Below are positions 45,943 through 57,014 of a DNA stretch of 57,035 nt, one piece after another (position 1 is the stretch's first letter; every line of letters starts with the position of its first letter). The notes beneath the pieces were generated by a model that saw only the letters and a program-made list of their open reading frames with translations, ran no database searches and was not told the origin of the DNA. The DNA comes from Bacillus sp. AFS041924 (GTDB lineage: Bacteria; Bacillota; Bacilli; Bacillales; Bacillaceae_G), in the NCBI RefSeq assembly GCF_002577195.1, contig NZ_NULG01000022.1, positions 12,285-69,319 on the forward strand, in the 5' to 3' direction. A program made the position numbers and the translations under genes.

Positions 45943-47085
45943 ATGTTAAAAAAATATCTAAAAAATATTGATTATATGATTTTTGTTCCATTATTAGTCT
46001 TATGTTTATTTGGATTAATTATGGTGTACAGTGCAAGTTCACCATTACCATCCATTCGTTATCAAAGTGAACATTGGCCTAGTGACTATTTCTTTCATAA
46101 GCAATTAATTGCATTTGAAGTTGGGATGTTTGCTTTTATTTTCTTAATGTTTTTACCTGCAACATTCTTTAGAAAAAGAATTGTCATGATCTTAAATGTT
46201 GCAGTAAGTTTTGGATTACTAATCGCAGTTCTACTCTTTGGTGAAGTTAGAAATAATGCGAAAAGCTGGGTGTTTGGAATTCAACCAGCCGAGCTAATAA
46301 AATTAGGTTCAATTGTCCTTTTAGCTGGATGGTATTCTAAAAGACAAAAAAAAATTACAAAGAACTGGAAAATGCTTTTTGCTCCTTGGATTATTGTAGC
46401 GGCTTATATTGTCCTATTGAGATTACAACCGGATACAGGGACAGCTTTATTAATAATTGGTGCCTGTTCAGTCGTATCGTTTTGTAGTGGTTTTATTGTT
46501 AAGAGACTAATTCTCTTATTTATAGGTGGTATTGGATTACTTTATCCATTAATAAGTATATGTATCAGTTTAGGGATCGGATTAACTGATGTACAAGTTA
46601 ATCGATTTTTAGCATTCCGAAATCCTTTTGATTATGCACAAGGAATCGGTTTTCAAATCGTTAATTCGCTTATTGCATTTGCAAATGGGGGCTTAACGGG
46701 AGTTGGATTAGGAAAAAGTATTCAAAAACTTGGCTACTTACCTGAACCTCATACTGATTTTATTTTAGCAATTATCGGTGAAGAGACAGGTTTAATAGGC
46801 GTTAGTGTTGTTATTTTATGTATATTCTTAATTGTTTGGCGTGGATTGCTTATAGCCCATCAATCAAAGGATTCATTTGATTCATTATTAGCTACTGGGA
46901 TCAGTGCAATCATCGTCATTCAATCTTTTGTAAATATAGGAGGAGTTACTTCGTTAATTCCACTTACAGGTGTTCCTTTACCTTTTGTAAGCTATGGAGG
47001 AACTTCGTTAATCGTGATGCTCTCTATGGTTGGTATTTTAATGAATATTTCAATACGTAATAAGTTGAATAAAGAACCTTTATAA
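45943..47085 (+). CDS. ftsW: FtsW, SEDS-family division peptidoglycan polymerase
   Basis: A 380-residue SEDS protein with ten membrane helices. LQPDTGTALLI, the QIVNSLIAFANGGLTGVGLG loop and the C-terminal GVPLPFVSYGGTS are diagnostic. It polymerises glycan at the septum with a class B PBP. It lies between ylaN and pycA exactly as in B. subtilis. Confidence 0.95.
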   Translation: MLKKYLKNIDYMIFVPLLVLCLFGLIMVYSASSPLPSIRYQSEHWPSDYFFHKQLIAFEVGMFAFIFLMFLPATFFRKRIVMILNVAVSFGLLIAVLLFGEVRNNAKSWVFGIQPAELIKLGSIVLLAGWYSKRQKKITKNWKMLFAPWIIVAAYIVLLRLQPDTGTALLIIGACSVVSFCSGFIVKRLILLFIGGIGLLYPLISICISLGIGLTDVQVNRFLAFRNPFDYAQGIGFQIVNSLIAFANGGLTGVGLGKSIQKLGYLPEPHTDFILAIIGEETGLIGVSVVILCIFLIVWRGLLIAHQSKDSFDSLLATGISAIIVIQSFVNIGGVTSLIPLTGVPLPFVSYGGTSLIVMLSMVGILMNISIRNKLNKEPL

Positions 47086-47167
47086 AAAATCTTCAAATAT
47101 GCATTTTTAAAAAGTTTTATTCTTAATTTATTGATAATAATCTTTCATAAATACAGGAGGCTTTAAA

Positions 47168-50100
47168 ATGACTTACACGAAACAGATTAAAAAAGTTCTA
47201 GTTGCTAACAGAGGTGAAATTGCAATTCGAGTATTTCGAGCTTGCACTGAGTTAGGTATTAGAACTGTTGGTATTTATTCTAAAGAGGATGAAGGGTCAT
47301 ATCACCGTTATAAAGCTGACGAAGCATATATAGTTGGAAAAGGTAAAAAGCCAATAGATGCTTATCTAGATATTGAAGGAATTATTGAAATAGCAAAGAA
47401 AAACAACGTAGATGCAATACATCCAGGATATGGTTTCTTATCAGAAAATATTAATTTTGCAAAGAGATGCGAAGAAGAAGGAATTATTTTTATCGGACCA
47501 TACTCAAGACATTTAGATATTTTCGGAGATAAAATCAAAGCAAAACAACAAGCTCTTCAAGCTAAATTACCAATCATTCCTGGTAGTAGTGGTCCAGTGC
47601 AATCATTGGATGATGTAAGGGAGTTTGGTGAAACTTTTGGTTTCCCGATTATTATTAAAGCTGCCCTTGGTGGTGGCGGTCGCGGTATGAGGATTGTACG
47701 TACGATTGCAGGTTTAAAAGATGCATACGAGCGTGCAAAGTCTGAAGCAAAAGCGGCTTTTGGGAACGATGAGGTTTATGTTGAGAAATTTATCGAAAAT
47801 CCAAAACATATCGAAGTTCAAATATTAGGGGACCATCAAGGAAATGTTATTCATTTGTTTGAACGTGACTGTTCAATTCAAAGAAGACATCAAAAATTAG
47901 TTGAAGTTGCACCATGTACTTCTATAAGTGATGAGCTTAGAAATAGAATTTGTGAAGCAGCTGTTAAATTGATGAAAGAAGTAGAGTATGTAAATGCTGG
48001 TACTGTAGAATTTTTAGTTTCAGGTAATGAATTTTATTTTATAGAGGTTAACCCTCGCGTTCAAGTTGAACATACGATCACTGAAATGATTACAGGAATT
48101 GATATTGTTCAAACTCAGATTTTAATTGCACAAGGAAATGGTTTACATAGTGATAAAGTAGGAATTCCATTGCAGGATGAGATTCCAAAAATTGGTTTTG
48201 CTATACAAGCTCGTGTTACTACAGAGGATCCACTGAATAACTTTATGCCTGATACAGGAAAAATTATGGCATATCGTTCAGGTGGAGGATTTGGTGTAAG
48301 GCTAGATACTGGCAATAGTTTCCAAGGTGCTGTTATTACACCTTACTATGATTCATTATTAGTAAAAGTAACTACTCACGCATTAACATTTGAAGGCGCG
48401 ATTGCAAAATTAAATCGAAATTTAAAAGAATTCCGTATTCGTGGTATTAAAACAAATATTCCATTTTTAGAAAATGTTACGACACATCCTGATTTCTTGT
48501 CAGGTGAGTATGATACTTCTTTTGTTGATTCATCACCGGAATTATTTGTTTTTGCAAAAAGAAGAGACCGTGGTACAAAACTTTTAAATTATATTGGAAA
48601 TGTAACAGTTAATGGATTTCCAGGAATATCAGTAAAAGAAAAACCAGCTTATGATGATATTATCATTCCAAATGTAAATCATATAAAAGTTGCTGAAAGT
48701 GGTACTAAGCAATTATTAGATAAATTAGGCGCAGATGAATTTTCGAAATGGTTAAAAAATCAGCCGAATGTTTTATTTACTGACACAACATTTAGGGATG
48801 CTCATCAATCGCTTCTTGCAACGAGAATTCGTTCGAAGGATCTAGTTACAGTTGCAGAACAAACATCAAAATTATTACCTAACCTATTCTCTATGGAAAT
48901 GTGGGGCGGTGCGACTTTTGATGTAGCATACCGATTCTTAAATGAAGATCCATGGGAAAGATTATTAAACTTAAGAGATCAAGTACCTAATGTTTTATTC
49001 CAGATGCTTCTCCGTGGATCAAATGCAGTAGGATATAAAAATTATCCAGATAATCTTGTCAAAAAATTCATTGAAGCATCAGCTCAAGCTGGCATTGATG
49101 TATTCAGAATATTTGATAGTTTAAATTGGATTAAAGGGATGGAAGTTGCAATTGATGCTGTAAGAGAGAACGGAAAGCTTGCTGAAGCATCGATTTGTTA
49201 CACTGGAGATATATTAGACCCAACAAGAACTAAATACAATCTAGCTTATTATAAAGAGCTTGCAAAGGATTTAGAATCAGCTGGTGCACATATTCTTGCG
49301 ATTAAGGATATGGCTGGCTTATTAAAGCCTCAGGCGGCTTATACGTTAATTAGTGAGTTAAAGGATACAGTAGATTTACCAATCCACTTACATACTCATG
49401 ATACAAGTGGAAATGGATTATACACTTACGTTAAAGCAATTGAAGCTGGCGTTGACGTTGTAGACGTCGCAATAGGTAGCATGTCTGGATTAACATCACA
49501 ACCAAGTGCAAATAGTTTATACTATGCTCTTCAAGGTTCGAATCACGAAACGAACTTAAATATTAAAGGCTTAGAACAATTATCAACATATTGGGAAGGT
49601 GTTCGTAAGTATTATAGTAGTTTCGAAAGTGGAATGGTTTCACCGCATACTGAAGTATATCAACATGAAATGCCAGGCGGTCAATATTCTAACCTCAAAC
49701 AACAAGCTAAAGGTGTTGGCTTAGGTGACAGATTTGAAGAAGTTAAGGATATGTATGGCAGAGTAAACCAATTATTTGGCGATGTTGTTAAAGTAACACC
49801 ATCTTCAAAAGTAGTTGGGGATATGGCATTGTTTATGGTTCAAAATAACCTTGATGAAGATTCAGTTTACGAAAAAGGGGAAACTATTGATTTCCCAGAT
49901 TCAGTTATTGAGTTTTTTGAAGGACAATTAGGACAACCACATGGTGGATTTCCAAAGAGTTTACAACGCATCATTCTAAAAGGAAGAAAGCCTTTAACTG
50001 AAAGAGCTGGAGAGACTTTAAAACCAATTGATTTTAAAGATGTAGAGGAGTATTTATTCCGTTCGTTAAATAGACAGGTTACGAATTTTGATATTCTAGC

Positions 50101-50617
50101 TTATTGTCTGTATCCAAAAGTATTTATGGATTATCAAAAGAACGTTGAAAGCTATGGTGACTTATCTGTACTTGATACACCTTCATTCTTCCATGGTATG
50201 AAACTAGATGAAGAGATTAAAGTAGATATCGAACGTGGTAAAACACTAATTGTTAAACTAGTTTCAATTGGTCAAGCTCAGCCAGATGGAACTAGAGTTA
50301 TCTACTTTGAATTAAATGGTCAGCCTCGAGAAATAGTGGTTAAAGATTATTCAATCAAATCCACTGTTGTTCAAAAAAGAAAAGGTGACACAAGTAATCC
50401 GAATCATATTAACGCAACAATGCCAGGTACTGTTTTAAATGTACTGATTAAAAAAGGCGATATCGTTGAAAAAGGTCAAACTTTAGCAATCACTGAAGCG
50501 ATGAAAATGGAAACAACGGTTCAATCTCCATTTACTGGTGTAATTAGAGATATTTTAATTACAGCAGGAGAAAGTATTTCAACAGGTGATCTATTAATTG
50601 AGCTTGAACAAAGATAA
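47168..50617 (+). CDS. pycA: Pyruvate carboxylase
   Basis: An 1149-residue single-chain enzyme, full length. Residues 1-460 are biotin carboxylase (GGGGRGMR, EVNPRVQVEHT); from 530 the carboxyltransferase (TDTTFRDAHQSLLATR, LHTHDTSGNG); the C-terminal biotinyl domain has EAMKMET with Lys1113. It makes oxaloacetate from pyruvate. DarB, the c-di-AMP receptor reported to contact it, is encoded in this window. ATG follows CAGGAGG. Confidence 0.98.
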   Translation: MTYTKQIKKVLVANRGEIAIRVFRACTELGIRTVGIYSKEDEGSYHRYKADEAYIVGKGKKPIDAYLDIEGIIEIAKKNNVDAIHPGYGFLSENINFAKRCEEEGIIFIGPYSRHLDIFGDKIKAKQQALQAKLPIIPGSSGPVQSLDDVREFGETFGFPIIIKAALGGGGRGMRIVRTIAGLKDAYERAKSEAKAAFGNDEVYVEKFIENPKHIEVQILGDHQGNVIHLFERDCSIQRRHQKLVEVAPCTSISDELRNRICEAAVKLMKEVEYVNAGTVEFLVSGNEFYFIEVNPRVQVEHTITEMITGIDIVQTQILIAQGNGLHSDKVGIPLQDEIPKIGFAIQARVTTEDPLNNFMPDTGKIMAYRSGGGFGVRLDTGNSFQGAVITPYYDSLLVKVTTHALTFEGAIAKLNRNLKEFRIRGIKTNIPFLENVTTHPDFLSGEYDTSFVDSSPELFVFAKRRDRGTKLLNYIGNVTVNGFPGISVKEKPAYDDIIIPNVNHIKVAESGTKQLLDKLGADEFSKWLKNQPNVLFTDTTFRDAHQSLLATRIRSKDLVTVAEQTSKLLPNLFSMEMWGGATFDVAYRFLNEDPWERLLNLRDQVPNVLFQMLLRGSNAVGYKNYPDNLVKKFIEASAQAGIDVFRIFDSLNWIKGMEVAIDAVRENGKLAEASICYTGDILDPTRTKYNLAYYKELAKDLESAGAHILAIKDMAGLLKPQAAYTLISELKDTVDLPIHLHTHDTSGNGLYTYVKAIEAGVDVVDVAIGSMSGLTSQPSANSLYYALQGSNHETNLNIKGLEQLSTYWEGVRKYYSSFESGMVSPHTEVYQHEMPGGQYSNLKQQAKGVGLGDRFEEVKDMYGRVNQLFGDVVKVTPSSKVVGDMALFMVQNNLDEDSVYEKGETIDFPDSVIEFFEGQLGQPHGGFPKSLQRIILKGRKPLTERAGETLKPIDFKDVEEYLFRSLNRQVTNFDILAYCLYPKVFMDYQKNVESYGDLSVLDTPSFFHGMKLDEEIKVDIERGKTLIVKLVSIGQAQPDGTRVIYFELNGQPREIVVKDYSIKSTVVQKRKGDTSNPNHINATMPGTVLNVLIKKGDIVEKGQTLAITEAMKMETTVQSPFTGVIRDILITAGESISTGDLLIELEQR

Positions 50618-50684
50618 ATAAAGAAGATAGAGGGGAGTATGCAATTTGACTGCAACTTCTCTTTATTTCAAATTTAAGCATAAT

Positions 50685-50730
50685 AAAAAAGGTATTTCTT
50701 CTACAGTTAAGTGGAAGAAATACCTTTTTT
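50685..50730. terminator. Bidirectional terminator between pycA and ctaA
   Basis: AAAAAAGGTATTTCTTC and GAAGAAATACCTTTTTT are perfect 17-base arms. Confidence 0.92.
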
Positions 50731-51664
50731 ATGAGATGTTTTTATTTTGAAGAATCGCAGAACTTGAGTTTTTACTTCGTGTACACAATAAGCTTTGGAA
50801 ACTAAATATAGCAAACAAACAAGAAATCAAGATAGCATGTGTTAATGCAACATAAATATTTAAATTTGTCATAACGATGAAAGCTCCGCAAATCACTTGA
50901 AGCGAAACTAAAATTAAAGATACAGACCAACCTAAATAAATGCCACGTTCATTTCGATAGTTTTTATAAGCATGTACAAATGCGATAATTACCCATACAA
51001 ATAATAGAAATGCAGCAAAACGGTGTCCCATTTGAATCCATTCTTGGACTTGAGTAGGAATACCATTGTTTACTTTACTACATAGCGGCCAGCTAGGACA
51101 TGCTAAGCTAGCATTTTCATGACGTACTAGGGCTCCTGTATAAACTACTAAGTATGAATAAATCCATAAACCGTAGGTATGAAATTTCATTTTCTTTCCG
51201 ACATAAAAAGTATCTTTTTGGTAATTGCGATCACGTTCGAAGATTAATAAAGTTAACATGACTACTGCTGCAAAACAAATTAAAGAAATACCAAAATGAA
51301 TAGCTTTAACAGCAGGGACTTGACCCCAAACTACAGCAGCTGCTCCAATTAATGCTTGAGCTACTAAAAAAATACAAGATATGATTGCTAAAAACTTTGT
51401 TTCTCTTTTATGAGGAATGATAATCCAAGCAAGCACTGCTAATAATAAAACAAACACCCCGGCAAGGCCTGATGCTGCTCGATGAGATAACTCAATTACA
51501 GTTTGAATAGTTAAATTATCAGGAATAATTTGACCTTTACATAATGGCCATGATCTTCCACAACCGAGTCCAGAATTAGTCTTTGTTACGAGTGCCCCAC
51601 CCAATAAAACAATTAAAAGAATGAATGAGGTTATTAACGATACCCCTTTTAAAACACGTAGCAA
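50729..51664 (-). CDS. ctaA: CtaA, haem A synthase
   Basis: A 311-residue protein with eight helices. [11 protein letters not shown] and the later ACPSWPLC cysteine pairs, plus ELSHR and QMGHR haem histidines, are family marks. It oxidises haem O to haem A for the oxidase. The TTG start (MLRVLKGV) is 7 nt after GGTGG; a GTG 15 bases upstream lies in that site. ctaB is divergent, as in B. subtilis. Confidence 0.95.
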   Translation of the reverse strand: MLRVLKGVSLITSFILLIVLLGGALVTKTNSGLGCGRSWPLCKGQIIPDNLTIQTVIELSHRAASGLAGVFVLLLAVLAWIIIPHKRETKFLAIISCIFLVAQALIGAAAVVWGQVPAVKAIHFGISLICFAAVVMLTLLIFERDRNYQKDTFYVGKKMKFHTYGLWIYSYLVVYTGALVRHENASLACPSWPLCSKVNNGIPTQVQEWIQMGHRFAAFLLFVWVIIAFVHAYKNYRNERGIYLGWSVSLILVSLQVICGAFIVMTNLNIYVALTHAILISCLFAIFSFQSLLCTRSKNSSSAILQNKNIS

Positions 51665-51679
51665 AGTATATCCACCCAC

Positions 51680-52064
51680 TTTTATAAAATAATAATAATT
51701 TTAAAATTTATTTATTAAAAAAATTATTCTGCAAATAATACTTCTATATCATATAAGATTACGACAAAAAATTCAAAGGTAACCTTCATATTTAGACATA
51801 ATATTTGTTTTTTCTTTACTTTGAATGTATTCATTTTTAAAATATAGAAATAATTAATTTTATAATTAAATAGTATTTAGTATTGAAAAGATAGACTGTA
51901 TACGTTAAAATTTTTTTGAAACGTACACAATTTGTTCACATATTTATCACAAAAATTTCATTCAATTTAGTTTAATAGAAGTATGTCTAAATTAAAAGTT
52001 CATTATTAACCATTAACAATTGGGTATGAAAAATGAAGTTTTGTAAAAAAAGAGGAGGATTGAC
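51680..52064. promoter_or_regulatory. ctaA-ctaB divergent control region
   Basis: 385 AT-rich bases without a gene. TTTGTTCACATATTTATCACAAA near 51930 resembles paired ResD-type TTTGTGA sites, which control these genes in B. subtilis. No promoter was placed with confidence. Confidence 0.4.
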
Positions 52065-52985
52065 TTGGAACAATTAGCAAATAATGTTTCTAATAATGGA
52101 GAAACTAATCATCCTTCTAGTTCGCTAAAGAAAGATTTACTTTCTTTAATGAAAATAGGGATCGTAAACTCTAATATACTGACAACGTTTACAGGTATCT
52201 GGTTAGCAATCCAACTAAATGGATTAGATATATTAGACTCTTTACCAACGGCAATAATTACAGTAATTGGTTCATCGCTGATTATTGCAGGATCATGTGT
52301 AATTAATAACTATATTGATCGCGATATTGATCCATTTATGGAAAGAACAAAAGATAGACCAACCGTAACAGGTAATATTAAACCAAGTGTTACAATTTCG
52401 ATTGGTATTCTATTATTGATTGTGGGCTTTACATTTATGGCTTTCACAACTCTTATGGCTGTTGTATATGCATTTATCGGTGCATTTACATATATCGTAC
52501 TATACACTCTTTGGACGAAGCGTAATTACACGTTAAACACAGTAGTAGGTAGTATATCTGGTGCAGCACCCCCATTAATTGGATGGGCAGCAATTGATGC
52601 GAACTTGCATCCGATTGCTTGGATGCTGTTTTTAATCATGTTTATATGGCAACCACCTCATTTTTTAGCACTTGCGATGCGTCGTTCTGAAGAATATAGA
52701 AGAGCGGGAATCCCAATGCTACCAGTGGTTTACGGATTTGAAATGACGAAGCGTCAGGTTATGATCTGGGTATTATGTTTATTACCATTGCCATTTTACA
52801 TGCAAGCTCTAGGTTTACCATTTATTATTTTTGCAACAATATTGAATATTGGTTGGGTTATTTTAGGAATCTATGGTTATAAACTAAAGGACGATCAAAA
52901 GTTCTCAAAACTTATGTTTATATACTCGATTAACTATTTAACTCTCCTGTTTATGTCAATGATTGTGTTTACAATTTCGTTTTAA
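52065..52985 (+). CDS. ctaB: CtaB, protohaem IX farnesyltransferase (haem O synthase)
   Basis: A 306-residue UbiA-family prenyltransferase with about nine helices. [19 protein letters not shown] carries the Asp-rich Mg-prenyl site, and YTLWTKR and [15 protein letters not shown] are conserved. TTG start after GGAGGAT. It supplies haem O to CtaA. Confidence 0.96.
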   Translation: MEQLANNVSNNGETNHPSSSLKKDLLSLMKIGIVNSNILTTFTGIWLAIQLNGLDILDSLPTAIITVIGSSLIIAGSCVINNYIDRDIDPFMERTKDRPTVTGNIKPSVTISIGILLLIVGFTFMAFTTLMAVVYAFIGAFTYIVLYTLWTKRNYTLNTVVGSISGAAPPLIGWAAIDANLHPIAWMLFLIMFIWQPPHFLALAMRRSEEYRRAGIPMLPVVYGFEMTKRQVMIWVLCLLPLPFYMQALGLPFIIFATILNIGWVILGIYGYKLKDDQKFSKLMFIYSINYLTLLFMSMIVFTISF

Positions 52986-53081
52986 TTAGGGGTATTACGG
53001 GGGATTTTTTAATTGTTTGTTTAATCTTATTTTAAAAATAAGAATGAAACACTTTAAATTGAAAGAGGGGGAAGTATACTT

Positions 53082-54122
53082 ATGAAACATTGGCGATTAG
53101 TCTCGCTAATTTCCTTGATAGCAGTTATTTTGAGTGCATGTGGAAATGCAAATCAATCTACACTGAATCCTCAAGGTGAAGTAGCAAAAATGCAATACGA
53201 TCTTATGGTGCTAAGTACGTTGATCATGGTATTCGTTGTTGCTGTTGTAACAGTTCTCTTCCTATACGTAATCGTGAAATTCCGTTATCGTAAAGGTCAA
53301 GAGAATATAATTCCTAAGCAAGTAGAAGGTAGTCATACTTTAGAACTTCTTTGGACTATTATTCCTGTTATCTTACTTATCGTATTAGCAGTTCCAACAG
53401 TATCACAAACGTTTAAGCTCTCAGATGAGAAACAGATGGCGAAAGATGAGAAGAAAAAGGATGCAATTGTAATTAATGTAAATGCTCATCTTTTCTGGTG
53501 GGAATTTGAGTATCCGAATCAAAAAGTTGTAACTTCACAAGACATGATTATCCCAGTAGGTAAAAAAGTTATCTTAAACCTAAAAGGTCAAGATATTAAA
53601 CACTCATTCTGGGTACCAGCATTAGCAGGTAAAATCGATACAAACGTTGAAGGTGAAAACAAGATGTGGCTTTCAGCGGATAAAGAAGGTACATATAATG
53701 GATTCTGTGCAGAGTTTTGTGGTCCTTCACATTCATTAATGCAATTTAAAGTTAAAGCAGTAAGTGAAGCTGACTATGATACGTGGTTAGCTGATATGAA
53801 AAATCAGAAGGGTCAAGCCGTTACAGCTGAAGCCCAAGAAGGTGAAAAAATCTTCAAACAAAGCTGTATTGGTTGTCATGCTGCAGATGCAAATGATACT
53901 AGACCACCAGCTGCAAGACTTGCTCCTAACTTAGCTAACTTTGGTGATCGTGATATGGTTGCTGGTATTGCTGAAAATAATGAAGCAAATCTTAAAAAAT
54001 GGTTAAAAGATCCAGAAGCAATGAAACCAGGTAACCTTATGACAGGTAAATATGGTGATTTATCTTCAGATGAAATTGATGCGTTAACTGCATACTTAAC
54101 TAGCTTGAAAATTGCAAAATAA
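53082..54122 (+). CDS. ctaC: CtaC, caa3 oxidase subunit II with cytochrome c domain
   Basis: A 346-residue lipoprotein. The lipobox is LSAC at about residue 20. Two membrane helices follow, then a CuA cupredoxin domain with CAEFCGPSHSLM, and a C-terminal cytochrome c with CIGCH near residue 262. This fusion defines a caa3 oxidase. ATG follows AGAGGGGG. Confidence 0.97.
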   Translation: MKHWRLVSLISLIAVILSACGNANQSTLNPQGEVAKMQYDLMVLSTLIMVFVVAVVTVLFLYVIVKFRYRKGQENIIPKQVEGSHTLELLWTIIPVILLIVLAVPTVSQTFKLSDEKQMAKDEKKKDAIVINVNAHLFWWEFEYPNQKVVTSQDMIIPVGKKVILNLKGQDIKHSFWVPALAGKIDTNVEGENKMWLSADKEGTYNGFCAEFCGPSHSLMQFKVKAVSEADYDTWLADMKNQKGQAVTAEAQEGEKIFKQSCIGCHAADANDTRPPAARLAPNLANFGDRDMVAGIAENNEANLKKWLKDPEAMKPGNLMTGKYGDLSSDEIDALTAYLTSLKIAK

Positions 54123-54154
54123 TTTAATGGATATGAAGCAAAGGGGGTAATACT

Positions 54155-56011
54155 GTGAGTTCTGTAGCGAAAAAGAAACCACTAGTGTGGGACTACTTAA
54201 CGACAGTCGACCATAAGAAAATTGCCATTCTGTATTTAATTGCAGGCGGACTCTTTTTCTTAGTTGGTGGAATGGAAGCGTTATTCATTCGTATACAATT
54301 AATCAAGCCAGACAACACCTTTTTAGTTGGTGATGCTTATAACCAGGTATTAACTATGCATGGTACAACAATGATTTTCTTAGCGGCAATGCCGTTAATC
54401 TTTGCATTTTTTAACGCGGTAGTACCTTTACAAATTGGTGCTCGTGACGTTGCATTCCCGTTCTTAAATGCTTTAGGTTTTTGGTTATTTTTCTTTGGAG
54501 GAATTTTCTTAAACTTAAGTTGGTTTTTAGGTGGAGCTCCTGACGCAGGTTGGACTTCTTATGCAACACTAGCTCTACAAAGTAAATCTCATGGTGTAGA
54601 TTTTTACTTATTAGGTTTACAGGTTTCCGGTATAGGGACATTAGCAGGTGGTATTAACTTCTTAGCAACGATTATTAACATGCGTGCTCCTGGGTTAACT
54701 TACATGCGTATGCCACTATTTACTTGGACAGTATTTGTAACATCAGCACTTATCTTATTTGCATTCCCAGCATTAACAATTGGGTTAGCATTATTAATGT
54801 TTGACCGCCTATTTGGAACTGCATTCTTTGATGCATCTTTAGGTGGAAATTCTATGATCTTTGAACATTTATTCTGGATTTTCGGTCATCCAGAGGTATA
54901 TATTCTTGTTTTACCAGCGTTTGGTATCTTCTCTGATATCATTCCAGCATTCTCTAAGAAACGATTATTCGGATATTCTTCGATGGTATTCGCTACAGTA
55001 TTAATCGGTTTCTTAGGATTCATGGTTTGGGCTCACCACATGTTCACAGATGGACTTGGTGCGGTAGCAAATGCAATTTTCGCAGTTGCAACTATGGCAA
55101 TTGCAGTTCCTACAGGGGTTAAGATCTTTAACTGGTTATTAACTATGTGGGGTGGACAAATTCGTTTTACAACGCCAATGCTTTGGTCAGTGGCATTCAT
55201 TCCATCATTCGTACTTGGTGGAGTTACTGGTATCATGAATGCAGCAGCTCCTGCTGACTATCAATTCCATGATAGTTATTTCGTAGTAGCTCACTTCCAT
55301 TACGTTATCGTAGGTGGGGTAGTATTTGGTATCTTTGCTGGTGCTCACTACTGGTGGCCAAAAATGTTTGGTAAAATTTTAAATGAAACATTAGGTAAAA
55401 TTACATTCGTATTATTCTTTATTGGTTTCCATTTAACTTTCTTTATCCAACATTTCTTAGGATTAATGGGTATGCCTCGTCGTTACTTTACATATTTACC
55501 AGGACAAGGCTTAGATACAGGAAACTTAATCAGTACATGTGGAGCAATGTTCATGGGACTTGCTACAATCGTATTATTAATCAATGTTATTTATACAGCA
55601 GTTAAAGGTGAAAAAGCCGAAGCAGATGCATGGGGTGTAGGTCGTACACTTGAGTGGTCAATCTCTTCTCCAGCACCAGAATATAACTTTGCGCAAATTC
55701 CATATGTGCGTGGATTAGATGCATTATGGGTAGAAAAAATTGAAGGTGATGGCAAAATGACACCTGCGGAACCATTAGGTGATATTCATATGCCAAATTC
55801 ATCTATTTTACCGTTTGTCATGTCTCTTGGTTTATTTATTGCTTCATTTGGTGCGTTGTATAATGACGAACTTAAAAACCATACAGCTGTTAGTGTATTA
55901 GTATTAGGTTTATTTATTACATTCGGTTCTATGTTCTTACGTTCTTGGATTGATGATCATGGTTACCATATCCATAAAGAAGACTTAGCTGACGAGGGGG
56001 TTAAGGCATAA
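54155..56011 (+). CDS. ctaD: CtaD, caa3 oxidase subunit I
   Basis: A 618-residue haem-copper subunit with about 14 helices. GHPEVY holds the His-Tyr crosslink and a CuB ligand; WAHHMFT gives the other two; HFHYVIVGG carries haem ligands. GTG start after AAAGGGGG. Its stop overlaps the ctaE start (TAATG). Confidence 0.98.
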   Translation: MSSVAKKKPLVWDYLTTVDHKKIAILYLIAGGLFFLVGGMEALFIRIQLIKPDNTFLVGDAYNQVLTMHGTTMIFLAAMPLIFAFFNAVVPLQIGARDVAFPFLNALGFWLFFFGGIFLNLSWFLGGAPDAGWTSYATLALQSKSHGVDFYLLGLQVSGIGTLAGGINFLATIINMRAPGLTYMRMPLFTWTVFVTSALILFAFPALTIGLALLMFDRLFGTAFFDASLGGNSMIFEHLFWIFGHPEVYILVLPAFGIFSDIIPAFSKKRLFGYSSMVFATVLIGFLGFMVWAHHMFTDGLGAVANAIFAVATMAIAVPTGVKIFNWLLTMWGGQIRFTTPMLWSVAFIPSFVLGGVTGIMNAAAPADYQFHDSYFVVAHFHYVIVGGVVFGIFAGAHYWWPKMFGKILNETLGKITFVLFFIGFHLTFFIQHFLGLMGMPRRYFTYLPGQGLDTGNLISTCGAMFMGLATIVLLINVIYTAVKGEKAEADAWGVGRTLEWSISSPAPEYNFAQIPYVRGLDALWVEKIEGDGKMTPAEPLGDIHMPNSSILPFVMSLGLFIASFGALYNDELKNHTAVSVLVLGLFITFGSMFLRSWIDDHGYHIHKEDLADEGVKA

Positions 56012-56634
56012 TGGAAATGAATCAAAAGTTTACAGCTGAAACGTTTCCTCATAATCCTGAAAAAGCTACAGAAGAAGGTAAAAATAAGTTCTTAGCATTC
56101 TGGCTATTTCTTGGTGGAGAAACAGTATTATTCGCTTCACTATTTGGTACGTTTTTAGCATTAAGAAACTCTACTGCAGGTGGAGCAACTGCTGCAGAAA
56201 TGTTCGAACCAAAATTAGTATTCATTGCTACAATGTTACTTTTAACATCTTCACTTACTAGTGTTTATGCAATGTATCATATGAAAAACTTTGAACACAA
56301 AAAGATGATGTTATGGTTAGGAATTACTGTATTATTAGGTCTAGGATTTTTATTATTAGAAATTTACGAATTTAAACACTATATGCACGAATATAAGTTT
56401 ACAATTAAAAGTAGTGCATTTGGTTCTTCATTCTATACTTTAGTAGGAACTCATGGTGCTCACGTATTTGTTGGTTTACTTTGGATTACTACTTTAATGC
56501 TTCGAAATGCTGGAAGAGGATTAAATTTACACAACGCTCCGAAGTTTTATGTTGCTAGTTTATACTGGCACTTTATCGACGTTGTATGGATTTTTATCTT
56601 TACAGTAGTATACTTAATGGGAATGGTGGGATAA
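56011..56634 (+). CDS. ctaE: CtaE, caa3 oxidase subunit III
   Basis: A 207-residue protein with five helices, FWLFLGGETVLFASLFGTF, GTHGAHVFVGLLW and WHFIDVVWIFIF. It overlaps ctaD by one base, so translation is coupled; ribosome site GAGGGGG lies inside ctaD. Confidence 0.96.
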   Translation: MEMNQKFTAETFPHNPEKATEEGKNKFLAFWLFLGGETVLFASLFGTFLALRNSTAGGATAAEMFEPKLVFIATMLLLTSSLTSVYAMYHMKNFEHKKMMLWLGITVLLGLGFLLLEIYEFKHYMHEYKFTIKSSAFGSSFYTLVGTHGAHVFVGLLWITTLMLRNAGRGLNLHNAPKFYVASLYWHFIDVVWIFIFTVVYLMGMVG

Positions 56635-56638
56635 GGAA

Positions 56639-56977
56639 ATGGGTGCAAATACAAACTCTCATCAAAGAAATCAAGTTGAACTAAAGTATCACCGTCGTAA
56701 ACATGCTGAAGAAATGAAACATCAATTAATTTCATTCGCATTAATGATTATATTAACTCTTGCAGCATTTGCAGCAGTTATTTACCGTGAACATATGGAT
56801 CCATATTTCACAGTACCATTTATTTTAGTATTAGCTGTAGTACAATTAGTGTTCCAACTTTATTATTTCATGCATATGAAAAATAAAGGACATAGTATAC
56901 CTGCATTCTTCTTATATTCAGGAGTAACAGTTGCAGTAATTACACTATTAACATTCTTAACACTAATCTGGTTATGA
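56639..56977 (+). CDS. ctaF: CtaF, caa3 oxidase subunit IV
   Basis: A 112-residue protein with three helices in the C-terminal three quarters. VLAVVQLVFQLYYFMHMKNKGHS is typical of subunit IV. It starts 4 bases after ctaE with an ATAAGGA site. A terminator follows at once, so ctaG, if present, is transcribed apart. Confidence 0.92.
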   Translation: MGANTNSHQRNQVELKYHRRKHAEEMKHQLISFALMIILTLAAFAAVIYREHMDPYFTVPFILVLAVVQLVFQLYYFMHMKNKGHSIPAFFLYSGVTVAVITLLTFLTLIWL

Positions 56978-56980
56978 TGG

Positions 56981-57014
56981 AAAAAGGAAGTGAATTTTAT
57001 TCACTTCCTTTTTT
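56981..57014 (+). terminator. Terminator of the ctaCDEF operon
   Basis: AAAAAGGAAGTGA and TCACTTCCTTTTT arms with extra T. Confidence 0.88.
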
